Shown here: positions 24,661 to 33,350 of the stretch, one piece after another
How the letters are laid out: the number at the start of each line of letters is the position of its first letter
Position numbering within the stretch: position 1 is the first letter of the stretch
From: Halomonas sp. M4R1S46
GTDB taxonomy: Bacteria > Pseudomonadota > Gammaproteobacteria > Pseudomonadales > Halomonadaceae
Direction of reading: 5' to 3'
Length of the DNA stretch: 64,000 nucleotides
Assembly: GCF_025725685.1 (NCBI RefSeq)
Contig: NZ_CP107008.1
Location: 1,426,001-1,490,000, forward strand
The notes under the pieces: generated by a model
Told to the model about the DNA's origin: nothing
Seen by the model: the letters and a program-made list of their open reading frames with translations, nothing else
The model's database searches: none
Program-made: the position numbers and the translations under genes

Positions 24661-25971
24661 TCAGGGCTGGGTCGGGTCGAAGTGCGAGCGCAGCGTCGAC
24701 CAGACATCGACGTAGTCGCGCTGGCGGAAATCGGCGTCCAGCGCGGCGCCGGTCGGGTGATAGACATAGCGGCTCTCGAACATGAAGGCCAACGTATTCC
24801 CTAGATACTGCGGTGTTAACTCTGCCGTGGAGGCCTTGTCGAAGGTCTCGGCATCCGGCCCATGCGGCGACATGCAGTTGTGCAGGCTGGCGCCTCCCGG
24901 CACGAAGCCCTCGGCCTTGGCATCGTAGGCGCCGTGGATCAGGCCCATGAACTCGCTCATCAGGTTGCGGTGGAACCAGGGCGGGCGGAAGGTGTTCTCG
25001 GCCACCATCCAGCGCGGCGGGAAGATCACGAAGTCCAGGTTGGCCATGCCCGGGGTGTCCGAGGCCGAGGTGAGCACCGTGAAGATCGAGGGATCCGGGT
25101 GGTCGAAGCTCACGGTGTTGATGGTGTTGAAGTTGGCCAGGTCGTACTTGTAGGGCGCGTAGTTGCCGTGCCAGGCCACCACGTCCAGCGGGGAATGGTC
25201 CAGGCGGGTCTGCCAGAAGCGACCGGCGAACTTGGCCACCAGCGAGATGTCGCCCGGGCGGTCCTCGTAGGCCGCGACCGGGCTCTGGAAGTCCCGGGGG
25301 TTGGCCAGGCCGTTGGCGCCGATGGGCCCCAGGCCCGGCAGTTCCAGGGGGCTGCCGTAGTTCTCGCAGACATAGCCCCGGGCCGCGTCCACCCCGTCGC
25401 CGCGCCGCACCTGGAACTTGATCCCGCGGGGGATGACCGCGATCTCGCCATTGGCCACGTCCAGCTCGCCCAGCTCGGTGCGCAGCCGCAGCGTGCCCAG
25501 CTGGGGCACGATCAGCAGTTCCCCGTCCGCGTCGTAGAAGAAGCGCTCGGTCATGTCCGCGTTGAAGGCATAGACATGCACGCCACAGCCCGACTGGGCG
25601 CCGGCGTCACCGTTGACGGCGATGGTCAGCAGACCCTCGACGAAATCGGTGGGGGCGTCGGGCAGGGGGGCCGGATCCCAGCGCATCTGGTTGGGGTCGG
25701 CGGCCGGCTCGGCCAGCGGCGCGGTGGCCACGCGCCGGTTGTCCAGCGGCTGATAGGCGCCCTGCACCACCGAGGGGCGGATGCGGTACAGCCAGCTGCG
25801 CAGGTTCTGCGGGCGCGGCGAGGTGAAGGCCGAGCCGGTCAGCTGTTCCGCATAGAGGCCATAGGCGCAGCGCTGGGGAGAGTTCTGACCCTTGGGCAAG
25901 GCATCGGGCAACGCCTCGGTGGCGAAGTGATTGCGAAAACCGCTTTGATACTCAAGGGTATCGGTGACCAT
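24661..25971 (-). CDS. hmgA: Homogentisate 1,2-dioxygenase
   Basis: A 436-residue iron dioxygenase that opens homogentisate to maleylacetoacetate. It is full length, with a typical start YQSGFRNHFATEALPDALP and GQNSPQRCAYGLYAEQLTG. The C-terminal metal site contains PPWFHRNLMSEFMGLIHG and SLHNCMSPHGPD. AGAGGATT precedes the start. It leads the operon hmgA-fah-maiA and is divergent from a MarR regulator, which is the probable controller. Confidence 0.97.
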   Translation of the reverse strand: MVTDTLEYQSGFRNHFATEALPDALPKGQNSPQRCAYGLYAEQLTGSAFTSPRPQNLRSWLYRIRPSVVQGAYQPLDNRRVATAPLAEPAADPNQMRWDPAPLPDAPTDFVEGLLTIAVNGDAGAQSGCGVHVYAFNADMTERFFYDADGELLIVPQLGTLRLRTELGELDVANGEIAVIPRGIKFQVRRGDGVDAARGYVCENYGSPLELPGLGPIGANGLANPRDFQSPVAAYEDRPGDISLVAKFAGRFWQTRLDHSPLDVVAWHGNYAPYKYDLANFNTINTVSFDHPDPSIFTVLTSASDTPGMANLDFVIFPPRWMVAENTFRPPWFHRNLMSEFMGLIHGAYDAKAEGFVPGGASLHNCMSPHGPDAETFDKASTAELTPQYLGNTLAFMFESRYVYHPTGAALDADFRQRDYVDVWSTLRSHFDPTQP

Positions 25972-26140
25972 CTCGTAATCCTCTGGAAATCGGCGCTGTT
26001 CCTGTTGGCCTGACGGGCCTGGCGATTCGGCGGCCTCGGCCGGGACGCCGAATGCCGGGTCAGGCGGGCCCCGGCAGTGTCTCCGATCGTGGGCGACGGG
26101 GCCCTGGCCTTACCGGCCGCCGTGGGCGAATGACGGCAAT

Positions 26141-26160
26141 ATAGTTTCTATTGAAACCAT
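26141..26160. promoter_or_regulatory. Candidate MarR operator
   Basis: ATAGTTTCTATTGAAACCAT: two 8-base arms with one mismatch around a 4-base centre. It lies 170 bp upstream of hmgA and 235 bp upstream of the MarR gene, in AT-rich sequence. Confidence 0.5.
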
Positions 26161-26247
26161 TTGTCCAGCGAGCTGGTGCACCTCCTGCCGGGAAATGTCG
26201 TAGCTGGGTATGGTAATCGAGGTAAAACAGACGGTTACCCCGTGTGT

Positions 26248-26259
26248 AGACTTAAGTCT
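26248..26259. promoter_or_regulatory. 12-bp perfect palindrome in hmgA/marR region
   Basis: AGACTTAAGTCT reads the same on both strands and lies about 135 bp before the MarR start. It could be a second operator; no known consensus was matched. Confidence 0.35.
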
Positions 26260-26394
26260 TGTGCGTGAATGTCGGTTTTTTGGTTGATGATGAGACTATC
26301 CAGTGGCCGGGGTGGTGGGGCCACGGGCTGGCTGGCGCCGGCCCTGCCCGCTGTCGTACTCTCCCCGGCGACACGACCTTACTGAGGAGGGCCC

Positions 26395-26922
26395 ATGGAG
26401 GTAGACGAGCGATCAAGCGGTGAGCATGGGGCCTCCGCCGGCGCGGAGGGGGATGCCGGATCCGGTTCCCTTCCCCGTGCGGAGCTGGATCTGTCCCAGT
26501 TCCTGCCCTATCGGCTCAACCGGCTGGCCGATCGCATCAGCGACGAGCTGGAGCGCATGTACGCCGAGCGCTACGACATCAATGTCGCCCAGTGGCGGGT
26601 GCTGGCCTGGCTCAGCCACTGCGACGAGCTGACGGCGAAGAAGATCTGCACCTACACGAACATGGACAAGGCGCGGGTCTCGCGCGCCGTTCAGGCGCTG
26701 GAGGACCGTGGCCTGATCCATCGGGAGCCGTCGGTCCACGACCAGCGCGTCCATGACCTGCACCTGACCCCGGCGGGCGAGGAACTGCTCGCGAGCCTGG
26801 TCCCCGATGCGCAGGCCTGGGAAGCCGAACTGGTGGCCACCCTGAGCGTTGGCGAGTATCGCGACCTGTTCAATGCCATGGGCAAGCTGGAGCGGCAGCT
26901 GGAGCGGATCGGCCGGCGTTAG
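26395..26922 (+). CDS. MarR family regulator, probably of homogentisate genes
   Basis: A 175-residue MarR repressor-type protein. After a polar N-terminal extension of about 30 residues comes the winged helix domain: ERYDINVAQWRVLAWLSH, ELTAKKICTYTNMDKARVSRAVQALEDRGLIHR (helices 3-4) and the wing HDQRVHDLHLTPAGEELL. GAGGAGG precedes the ATG. Divergent placement against hmgA suggests it controls the pathway, a role filled by IclR-type HmgR in Pseudomonas. Confidence 0.9.
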   Translation: MEVDERSSGEHGASAGAEGDAGSGSLPRAELDLSQFLPYRLNRLADRISDELERMYAERYDINVAQWRVLAWLSHCDELTAKKICTYTNMDKARVSRAVQALEDRGLIHREPSVHDQRVHDLHLTPAGEELLASLVPDAQAWEAELVATLSVGEYRDLFNAMGKLERQLERIGRR

Positions 26923-27029
26923 CCCTTCGCCTCGCCGTACCCCGTCACCCTCTCCGACAGCCGGCCTGCGCCGGGTGTCCTCGCTGTGGCGCTGCGTGAT
27001 TCTTGGCGGCAGTGCCCGCGATCCCTCTA

Positions 27030-27980
27030 TCAGGTGAAGTCGCGCAGCTCGTCGGGGCCGAGGTTGGCGCCGGTGAGCACCACCACCAGGTCGCCGTCCG
27101 GCGGCAGGTCGGGCCCGTGCCTGGCCAGCAGGGCGGCGATGCCCACGGCGGCGCCGGGCTCGACCATCAGCTTGGCGCCGTAGAGCAGGTGATGCATGGC
27201 GCGCTCGAGGTCGGCCTCGCCGACCTGCGCCAGGGCCGTCACATGGGCCCGGCACAGCGGGTAGGTGTGCTCGCCGACGATGGCCGCGGCGAGGCTCTTG
27301 GCGGCGGTCTCGACCCGGGCCAGCGGGGCCGGGCCGCCCTCGGCCCAGGCATGGGCCATGCTGGCCGCGCCCAGGGGCTCCACCCCGATCAGGCGCAGCG
27401 ACGGCCGCAGGGCCGCGGCAGCCACGCCGATGCCCGAGATCAGTCCGCCGCCGCCGATGGGGCAGAGCACGGCACTGGCCTCGGGGGCCTGGTCGAGCAG
27501 CTCCAGGCCGACGCTGCCCTGGCCGGCGATGATGCGCTCGTCGTCGTAGGGATGCACCAGGGTCAGGCCGCGCTCGTCCACCAGCCGGTGCATGAGCGTC
27601 CAGGCGGCGTGGATGTCGCCGTGGAGGATCACCTCGGCACCCAGCTCGCGGCTGCCCGCGACCTTGAAGGCGCTGGCGTCCTCGGGCATGACGATGGTCA
27701 CCGGCACCCCGGCCTGGCGGGCGGCCCAGGCCAGCCCCAGGGCATGGTTGCCGGCCGAGACCGCCCCCAGGCCGCCGGCCAGCTCGTCGGGGCTCGCGGT
27801 GCGCAGCCAGTTCAGGGCCCCGCGGGCCTTGAAGGAACCGGTCCGCTGCAGCGATTCGGCCTTGAGCCAGACCCGCCGGCCGAGGCGCTCGGAGAGGCCA
27901 TGGTCCGGCACCAGGGGCGTGACGGGCAGGGTGTCGCCCAGGCGCGCCCGGGCCTCGCGAAGGGTGGCGATGTCGAGCAT
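27030..27980 (-). CDS. Threonine/serine dehydratase (PLP fold type II)
   Basis: A 316-residue PLP enzyme of the serine/threonine dehydratase family, which deaminates hydroxy amino acids to 2-oxo acids. The PLP lysine is in LQRTGSFKARGALNWL (about 45-60), the substrate loop is SAGNHALGLAWAAR, and the phosphate cradle is PIGGGGLISGIGVA. It lacks a C-terminal ACT regulatory domain, so it resembles the catabolic or racemase-type forms. It is followed upstream by the solute-binding protein gene on the same strand, 17 bp away. Confidence 0.88.
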   Translation of the reverse strand: MLDIATLREARARLGDTLPVTPLVPDHGLSERLGRRVWLKAESLQRTGSFKARGALNWLRTASPDELAGGLGAVSAGNHALGLAWAARQAGVPVTIVMPEDASAFKVAGSRELGAEVILHGDIHAAWTLMHRLVDERGLTLVHPYDDERIIAGQGSVGLELLDQAPEASAVLCPIGGGGLISGIGVAAAALRPSLRLIGVEPLGAASMAHAWAEGGPAPLARVETAAKSLAAAIVGEHTYPLCRAHVTALAQVGEADLERAMHHLLYGAKLMVEPGAAVGIAALLARHGPDLPPDGDLVVVLTGANLGPDELRDFT

Positions 27981-27997
27981 GGGCTCTCCTGTGAGGG

Positions 27998-29113
27998 TCA
28001 GTCGTCGGGCGTCGTCTCGTCGGCGTCGGGGAGCAGGGCCGCGCGGAAGTAGTCGCCGATGCGCTCCCGGGTCCGGGCATACCAGGCCTCGTCCTTGGTC
28101 ACCGCCCGCTCGGCGTTGAGCGGATGGGTGGGAATGTGCAGGCGCATGTCGATGCCGCTGTCCTCGTGGGTGGTGATGCGCATGGCGGCACTGTGCCGCG
28201 AGGGCCCGTAGGGAATATAGCGGGTCAGCGCCGCCTGGCGCTCGGTGGCGGTGGCGAAACGGATGAAGGCCCGGGCCGCCTCGGGATGCGGCGCCTGGCG
28301 CGGGATGGCCCACACCTCGTGCTCCTGGACCTGGCCGTCCCAGAGGATGTCGATGGGCACGTCGCGGTTGACCATGGCATCGAAGAAACGGCCGTTGTAG
28401 CCCGAGGCCATCACCACCTCGCCCTCGGCCAGCAGTTGGGGCGGGGTGCTGCCGGCCTCCCACCAGCGCAGGTCCTCCAGGCCGGCCAGGCGCTCCAGGG
28501 CCAGCGACAGGCCGCGCCGAGTGCTGAGCAGCCGGTAGAGCTCCTCGCGGGGCACGTCGTAGGACAGCAGGGCCCATTCCAGGTTGACCGAGGGGGTGCG
28601 CTGCAGGGCCCGCGGGCCGGGGAAGCGCCGCTGATCGAAGAGATCGGCGATCCGCGTGGGCCGCCGGCCGGGGAAGGCGTCGCGGCGATAGGCCACCACG
28701 GTGGCGAACACCGAGTGGGTGATGCTGCAGGGACCGAAGGCGCCGTCGATGAAGTCGCGCTCGGCGGGGGTGCCGTCCGGTGCCGGCTCGGCCAGCGACG
28801 GCGACAGCGGCGCGAGCAGCCCCTCGCGGCAGGCCGCCATGGCCTCGCTGCGGGTCATGTCCATCACGTCCCAGGGCACCTCGCCCGTGGCAACGGCCCG
28901 GCGCAGGCCGGCGAGCCCGCCATCGTAGCGGGCCACGCTGACCGGGGTGCCGGTGGCCGCGGTGAAGGGCGTGAAGAGGGCGCGCTGCTGGGCGCGCTCG
29001 TAGGCGCCCCCCCAGCTCAGCACGGTGATGCCCTCGGGGGCGGCGGCGGCCGGCCAGGCCGCCCAGAGCCCCAGTGCCAGGGCGCACGCCCGGCAGAGGC
29101 CGCTAGCCCGCAC
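27998..29113 (-). CDS. ABC transporter solute-binding protein, PotD/spermidine-type
   Basis: A 371-residue periplasmic protein with a signal peptide (CALALGLWAAWPAAAA). The binding-protein fold begins ITVLSWGGAYERAQQRAL, typical of the polyamine/iron class, and continues with VMASGYNGRFFDAM and FIRFATATERQAAL. No permease or ATPase gene is adjacent, so the partner transporter is elsewhere or absent. The start is a GTG with an excellent GGAGG seven bases upstream, 11 bases inside the end of the ClC gene, which suggests coupling. Confidence 0.85.
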   Translation of the reverse strand: MRASGLCRACALALGLWAAWPAAAAPEGITVLSWGGAYERAQQRALFTPFTAATGTPVSVARYDGGLAGLRRAVATGEVPWDVMDMTRSEAMAACREGLLAPLSPSLAEPAPDGTPAERDFIDGAFGPCSITHSVFATVVAYRRDAFPGRRPTRIADLFDQRRFPGPRALQRTPSVNLEWALLSYDVPREELYRLLSTRRGLSLALERLAGLEDLRWWEAGSTPPQLLAEGEVVMASGYNGRFFDAMVNRDVPIDILWDGQVQEHEVWAIPRQAPHPEAARAFIRFATATERQAALTRYIPYGPSRHSAAMRITTHEDSGIDMRLHIPTHPLNAERAVTKDEAWYARTRERIGDYFRAALLPDADETTPDD

Positions 29114-30893
29114 CGTGTTCCTCCCGCCGCAGCTCGTCACTGTAGCGCAGGAAGGCCCGGGCGATGCTCGCCTCGAAGACCACGCCCAGGAAGGTGTCGT
29201 CGTCATCCACCACGGCGATGGCCTCGCCGGTCATCTCCTGCAGCTGGCGCATCGCCGTCCACACCGAGGTCTGCGGGCCGAGCACCGGGCGCGGCGTCTG
29301 CGGGCAGTCGTCCACCGTGCGCGCCTCCTCGCCCTGCTCGCGGATCACCTCCAGGTCGGCCAGGGTCACGCTGCCCCGGTAGCGGCCCTCGGCGTCGACC
29401 AGGTAGGCCTCGCCGTGGCCGGCTCGGCCGAGCCGCGCCACGGCCTCGGCCACGCTGGCGTCGGGGCGCAGGGTCACGCCCTCCTGGCTCATCAGCTGCT
29501 CGAGCCGGGCGTCCTCGAGCACCGCGCGGCTGCGCCCCGAGGAGAGGTCGAGCCCGCGCCCGGCGAGCTGGATGTCGAACAGCGAGCGGCCGAACAGCTG
29601 GGCGGCGATGGGGCTCGCCAGGGTCACGCTGGCCAGGGCCGCGGTGGTCAGGGCATAGCTGCCGGTGAGCTCGAAGACGATCAGCAGGCTGGTCAGGGGG
29701 GCGCCGATCACCGGCGCGGTCACCGCCACCATGCCGCAGATGGCGTAGAAGACGAAGGTGTCCTGGGCGCCGCCGGCCGCGGCCACCAGGGTGCCGCACA
29801 GCGCACCGAAGAGGGTGCCGATCACCAGCGCCGGGCTGAACACCCCGCCACCGAAGCCCATCCCCAGGCACAGCGCCGTGGCCGCCAGCTTGAGCACCAG
29901 CACCACGCCCAGCTCGAGGCCGCCGAAGGCCCCGGCGATGGTGGCGAAGCGCAGGGCCTCCTGGCCCATGCCCAGGATGTCGGGGACCCACAGCGCGACC
30001 ACGCCGAGCATCGCCCCGGCCAGCGCCGGGCGCAGCGGGGGCGCCAAAGGCAGGCGAGCGGCGAGGCGGCCCACCGCCAGGATGCTGCGCATGTAGGCGC
30101 CGGCCACCAGGGCGCCGAGGCCGCCGATGGCGAGGAAGGCGGCGAACTCCCAGGGTCGGGGCAGGGCGGGCTCGACCACGTGGAAGAGGGCCCCGCGGGC
30201 CAGCACGTTGGTGGCGATCACGTGCCCGACCAGGGCCGCCGCGGCCACCGGCGCGAAGGCGCGCAGGGCATAGTGGCGCAGTACCACCTCGTGGGCGAAG
30301 ACGATGCCCGCCAGGGGCGCGTTGAAGGCGGTGGCGATGGCCGCCGCGACGCCGCAGGCGATGGTGATGTTGTCCTCCGAGCGGCCCAGGCGCAGCAGCC
30401 GCGTCGCCGCCGAGCCGAGAGTCGCGCCCATGTGCACCAGCGGGCCGTACTGGCCCACCGAGGCCCCGGCCCCCAGGGAGACCAGGCCGGAGAGGGCCGA
30501 GAGCACCCCGGCCCGGGCAGGCAGGCGGCCGCGCCGGGTCTGGACCGCGGCGATCACGTCGGCGGGGGTGTGGGGGCGACGCTCGGGAATGGCGCGGTGC
30601 AGCTGGCCCACCACCAGGCCGCCGATGGCCGGCACCAGCACGGTGGCCAGGGCCAGCAGCTCGGGGTGGGCGAACATCATACGCCCGCGGGGGGAGATCA
30701 GCAGCAGGTCGTTGAGCCACAGCACCGCGGCCACGAACCCCACGGCCGCCAGCGCCGCCAGGCCGCCGATGAGTGCCCCCAGCAGCACCAGGCCCAGGAA
30801 GCGAATGACGCCCCCCGGTCCCTGCACCGCGCGGTCCCCTGCCTGTGGCATGCCCATGTTCAAGGTGTAGGTGCTGGGCGACGGAAGGTCCAC
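29103..30893 (-). CDS. ClC family chloride channel/antiporter with CBS domains
   Basis: A 596-residue protein. The ClC membrane core covers about 25-440: SLGAGASVGQYGPLVHMGA is the GREGP-equivalent, then GFGGGVFSPALVIG and GAPLTSLLIVFELTG. Two CBS domains follow (about 455-580). At the gating-glutamate position the sequence is GQYGP, so Tyr stands where Glu148 of E. coli ClC is found; this suggests a channel-like or altered transport mode. The start is a GTG at 30893, or ATG at 30857. Confidence 0.9.
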   Translation of the reverse strand: MDLPSPSTYTLNMGMPQAGDRAVQGPGGVIRFLGLVLLGALIGGLAALAAVGFVAAVLWLNDLLLISPRGRMMFAHPELLALATVLVPAIGGLVVGQLHRAIPERRPHTPADVIAAVQTRRGRLPARAGVLSALSGLVSLGAGASVGQYGPLVHMGATLGSAATRLLRLGRSEDNITIACGVAAAIATAFNAPLAGIVFAHEVVLRHYALRAFAPVAAAALVGHVIATNVLARGALFHVVEPALPRPWEFAAFLAIGGLGALVAGAYMRSILAVGRLAARLPLAPPLRPALAGAMLGVVALWVPDILGMGQEALRFATIAGAFGGLELGVVLVLKLAATALCLGMGFGGGVFSPALVIGTLFGALCGTLVAAAGGAQDTFVFYAICGMVAVTAPVIGAPLTSLLIVFELTGSYALTTAALASVTLASPIAAQLFGRSLFDIQLAGRGLDLSSGRSRAVLEDARLEQLMSQEGVTLRPDASVAEAVARLGRAGHGEAYLVDAEGRYRGSVTLADLEVIREQGEEARTVDDCPQTPRPVLGPQTSVWTAMRQLQEMTGEAIAVVDDDDTFLGVVFEASIARAFLRYSDELRREEHGAG

Positions 30894-31007
30894 CCTCGGA
30901 GGCTCCGGCCCCCCGGGCGCGGCATCGCTCGTTCATTCCGCCGGGAGGGCGGGACGATCCGGACGCTACACTGAACGGGAACCCAGTGGTGGCGACGGAG
31001 GTGAACG

Positions 31008-31436
31008 ATGAGTCAGCACTATCGAGGCGGCTGTTTCTGTGGCGCCGTGCAGGTAGAGGTCGTGGGGGCGCCGGAGGCCATGGGGTATTGTCACTGTGAG
31101 TCCTGCCGGCACTGGTCGGCCGGCCCGGTGAACGCCTTCACCCTCTGGAAGCCCGAGGCGGTGCAGATCACCCAAGGCCGTGAGGAGCTGGACAGCTACC
31201 AGAAGACCCCCAATAGCCGGCGCCAATGGTGCCGGCGTTGCGGCGGCCATGTCCTGACCGAGCACCCCGGGATGGGCCTGGTCGATGTCTACGCGGCGCT
31301 GCTGGCCGATCTGCCCTTCGAGCCCCGGCTGCATGTGCACTACCAGGAGGCGGTGCTGCGGATCCCTGATGGCCTGCCCAAGATGAAGGACGTCCCGGTG
31401 GAGCTCGGCGGGTCCGGAGAAACCCTGGACGAATAG
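31008..31436 (+). CDS. GFA family (glutathione-dependent formaldehyde-activating-like) protein
   Basis: A 142-residue Mss4-like zinc protein. Cysteines occur in the expected order: GGCFCGAVQ, YCHCESCRHWS and WCRRCGGHV. Despite the family name most members have no known activity. GGAGGTGAACG gives a strong ribosome site. It is divergent from the ClC gene, with 114 bp between them, and ends in a strong terminator hairpin. The C-terminal half (DVYAALLADLPFEPRLHVHY) is typical of this subgroup. Confidence 0.88.
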   Translation: MSQHYRGGCFCGAVQVEVVGAPEAMGYCHCESCRHWSAGPVNAFTLWKPEAVQITQGREELDSYQKTPNSRRQWCRRCGGHVLTEHPGMGLVDVYAALLADLPFEPRLHVHYQEAVLRIPDGLPKMKDVPVELGGSGETLDE

Positions 31437-31448
31437 GCCCTGACCGTC

Positions 31449-31480
31449 CGCTGCCCGCCGGTGAGTCTCGGCGGGCAGCG
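31449..31480 (+). terminator. Terminator-like hairpin after the GFA gene
   Basis: CGCTGCCCGCCG (31449-31460) pairs with CGGCGGGCAGCG (31469-31480) around an 8-base loop. It sits 13 bases past the GFA stop, between convergent coding remnants. Confidence 0.65.
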
Positions 31481-31522
31481 CCAGCAAGGAGTTGCGGCAC
31501 ACGCGGTGCCCCACGGGCGGGA

Positions 31523-31852
31523 TCAGTCCAGCGAGGTGGCGCCGATGCGGTGGATGCTCAGGTCGGCGCCGTTGAACTCCTCCTCCTGGGTCAGGCGCAG
31601 GCCGGAGACCCTGGCCACCAGGCCGTAGACGACCAGGCCACCGCGACCGCCACGCCGGCGAGCGACCCGACCAGCTGGGCCATCAGGCTGACCCCGCCGA
31701 GGCCGCCCAGCCACGCCTGGCCGAAGATGCCCGCGGCGATGCCGCCCCACAGGCCGCACACGCCGTGCAGCGGCCAGACCCCCAGCACGTCGTCGAGGCG
31801 CTCGACCCGTTCCTGGGCCCACTCGAAGAGCACCACGAAGGGTGAATCACGC
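31523..31852 (-). pseudogene. Ammonium transporter (amt) 3' fragment, truncated and frameshifted
   Basis: Only the last quarter of an Amt protein is present. One frame reads VLFEWAQERVERLDDVLGVW and HGVCGLWGGIAAGIFG, the conserved last helices. Near 31640 the coding sense moves to another frame that ends LTQEEEFNGADLSIHRIGA, the standard Amt C-terminus. The 5' part is missing, replaced by the end of the MocR gene. No start is plausible, so it is a dead remnant of ammonium uptake. Confidence 0.85.
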
Positions 31853-31854
31853 CG

Positions 31855-33252
31855 TCATAGGGTCTGCCAGGGCGAGGAGGGCGGCTCCGATAATAGCTCA
31901 TCGACGATTGTTAACGCTCGATCGAGGATCTCGCGGGTCTCGGCCGGGCCCAGGCATAGTCGCACGGCCTGGGGCGCCGGCTCGCTGCCCATGCAGAACG
32001 GCTCGGGGGTGGAGACCTTGACCCCTCGCCGGGCGAGCAGTGCCTGCACCTCGCTGCTGCGTCGTCCCGCCGGCAGCGGCAGCCATACCAGCGACGAGCC
32101 CTCGCGGCTCATCGGCCCGTAGGCGGCCAGGCGTTCCAGTGCCAGGGTGCGGCGAGCGGCGAGCTCGTCGACCTGCCAACGCAGCAGCTCGCGGCTGCCG
32201 GGATCCTCCATCCAGCGACAGGCCGCCTCCACCATCAGCGGCGGCACCATCCAGCTCTGGGAGCGCAGGGCCGAGCAGAGGCGTTCCTGCAACTGCTCAG
32301 GCACCGTGAGGCTGCCGATGCGCAGCCCGCCGGCCAGCACCTTGGACGTGCTGAAGATGTGCAGGGTGCGTTCGGGGGCCAGCTCGATCAGCGGCGTGCC
32401 TCGCTCGGCCTCGGGCAGGTACTGCACCGCGTCCTCGACCAGCCAGATGTCATGTTCCCGGGCCAGGGCCGCCAGGCGCTCGCGACGGGCGTCGGAGAGC
32501 CGTGCCCCGGTGGGATTGTTGAGGTCCGGAGTGGTGTAGAGCAGGCGTGGCGGTTGACGGGCGCACAGCCGGGCCAGGGCCTCGACGTCCATGCCGTCCT
32601 CGTCCATCGGCACTGCCATCAGACGCAGGTGAGCCTGCTGGGCGGCGCAGACGAAGCCGGGATAGGTCAGGGCGTCGCCTGCCACCAGGTCGCCCGGCTG
32701 GGCGAGGGTGCGCGTCACCAGGTGAATGCCGTGCTGGCCCCCCTGGGTGATCAGCAATCGCGTGGGGTCGTCGGGGAGGCCGAGGCTGCCCTGCCAGGCG
32801 GCGATGCGCGCCCGCTGGGCCTCGCTGCCCGCCTCCGGCTGGTAGTCGGTGGCGGCCTGCAGGGCCGCGGGGTCCTCGGTGATCGCTTGCAGCGCCCGCT
32901 GCAGGCCCCGGGCACGCAGCGGGTGGGGCGGCGGCAGGCTCATGCTGATGTCGATGACCCCGTCCGCCACCGGCTGGCCGGCGCGAAAGAAGGGCGCGTG
33001 GTCCGCCTCGGCCGGTCGGCGCACATAGGTGCCGCTGCCGACGCGGGATTCCACCCAGGCCTGGCGGTGGGCCTCGGCGTAGGCCCGGGTGATGGTGCCC
33101 ACGGTGACGCCCAGGCGATCGGCGAGCTGGCGCTGGGGCGGCAGCTTCTCGCCCGGGGCCAGCTCGCCGCTGGTGATGGCCTCGGCCAGGGCCTCGGCGA
33201 TGCGGCGATAGCGGGGGCCATCGTCGGGGAGGGTCGGTGTCCAGATTGTCAT
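31855..33252 (-). CDS. MocR-type regulator: GntR helix-turn-helix fused to aminotransferase fold
   Basis: A 465-residue MocR protein. The GntR winged helix (about 1-75: AITSGELAPGEKLPPQRQLA and LGVTVGTITRAYAE) is followed by a class I aminotransferase-like domain. That domain has YTTPDLNNPTGARLSDARR and the PLP lysine in FSTSKVLAGGLRIGSL. Such proteins use PLP and an amino compound as effector. It is divergent from a LysE exporter gene, a frequent pairing in which the regulator controls export. Its 3' end has replaced the 5' part of amt. Confidence 0.92.
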   Translation of the reverse strand: MTIWTPTLPDDGPRYRRIAEALAEAITSGELAPGEKLPPQRQLADRLGVTVGTITRAYAEAHRQAWVESRVGSGTYVRRPAEADHAPFFRAGQPVADGVIDISMSLPPPHPLRARGLQRALQAITEDPAALQAATDYQPEAGSEAQRARIAAWQGSLGLPDDPTRLLITQGGQHGIHLVTRTLAQPGDLVAGDALTYPGFVCAAQQAHLRLMAVPMDEDGMDVEALARLCARQPPRLLYTTPDLNNPTGARLSDARRERLAALAREHDIWLVEDAVQYLPEAERGTPLIELAPERTLHIFSTSKVLAGGLRIGSLTVPEQLQERLCSALRSQSWMVPPLMVEAACRWMEDPGSRELLRWQVDELAARRTLALERLAAYGPMSREGSSLVWLPLPAGRRSSEVQALLARRGVKVSTPEPFCMGSEPAPQAVRLCLGPAETREILDRALTIVDELLSEPPSSPWQTL

Positions 33253-33279
33253 GGTGACAATAAAACCTTTGACGCCATT

Positions 33280-33347
33280 ATTGTACCTATTATGCTCTGA
33301 AAGACGCGCAATATCCAGCGATCAATCCAAAATTGTATGGGTACAAT
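33280..33347. promoter_or_regulatory. MocR/LysE intergenic repeats, candidate MocR sites
   Basis: ATTGTACC at 33280-33287 recurs as ATTGTAtgggTACAAT at 33332-33347, which is itself a perfect inverted repeat with 6-base arms. MocR regulators typically bind repeated sites in the divergent promoter region. The second copy lies only four bases before the lysE ATG. Confidence 0.55.
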
Positions 33348-33350
33348 ACC

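Larger units (their letters stand above)
25972..26394. promoter_or_regulatory. Divergent hmgA / marR control region
   Basis: These 423 bp separate two divergent starts. Two palindromes stand out: ATAGTTTC-tatt-GAAACcAT at 26141-26160 and the perfect AGACTTAAGTCT at 26248-26259. A further pair, GGTAATCG and CGGTTACC, flanks 26213-26239. The first palindrome has the size and symmetry of a MarR site. Binding is inferred, not shown. No gene is supported in the interval. Confidence 0.55.

Noticed and set aside
33332..33350. TACAAT at 33342-33347 as a -10 promoter box for lysE
   Set aside because: It is three bases from the ATG, which would place the transcript start inside the gene; it is better explained as a MocR-type palindrome.
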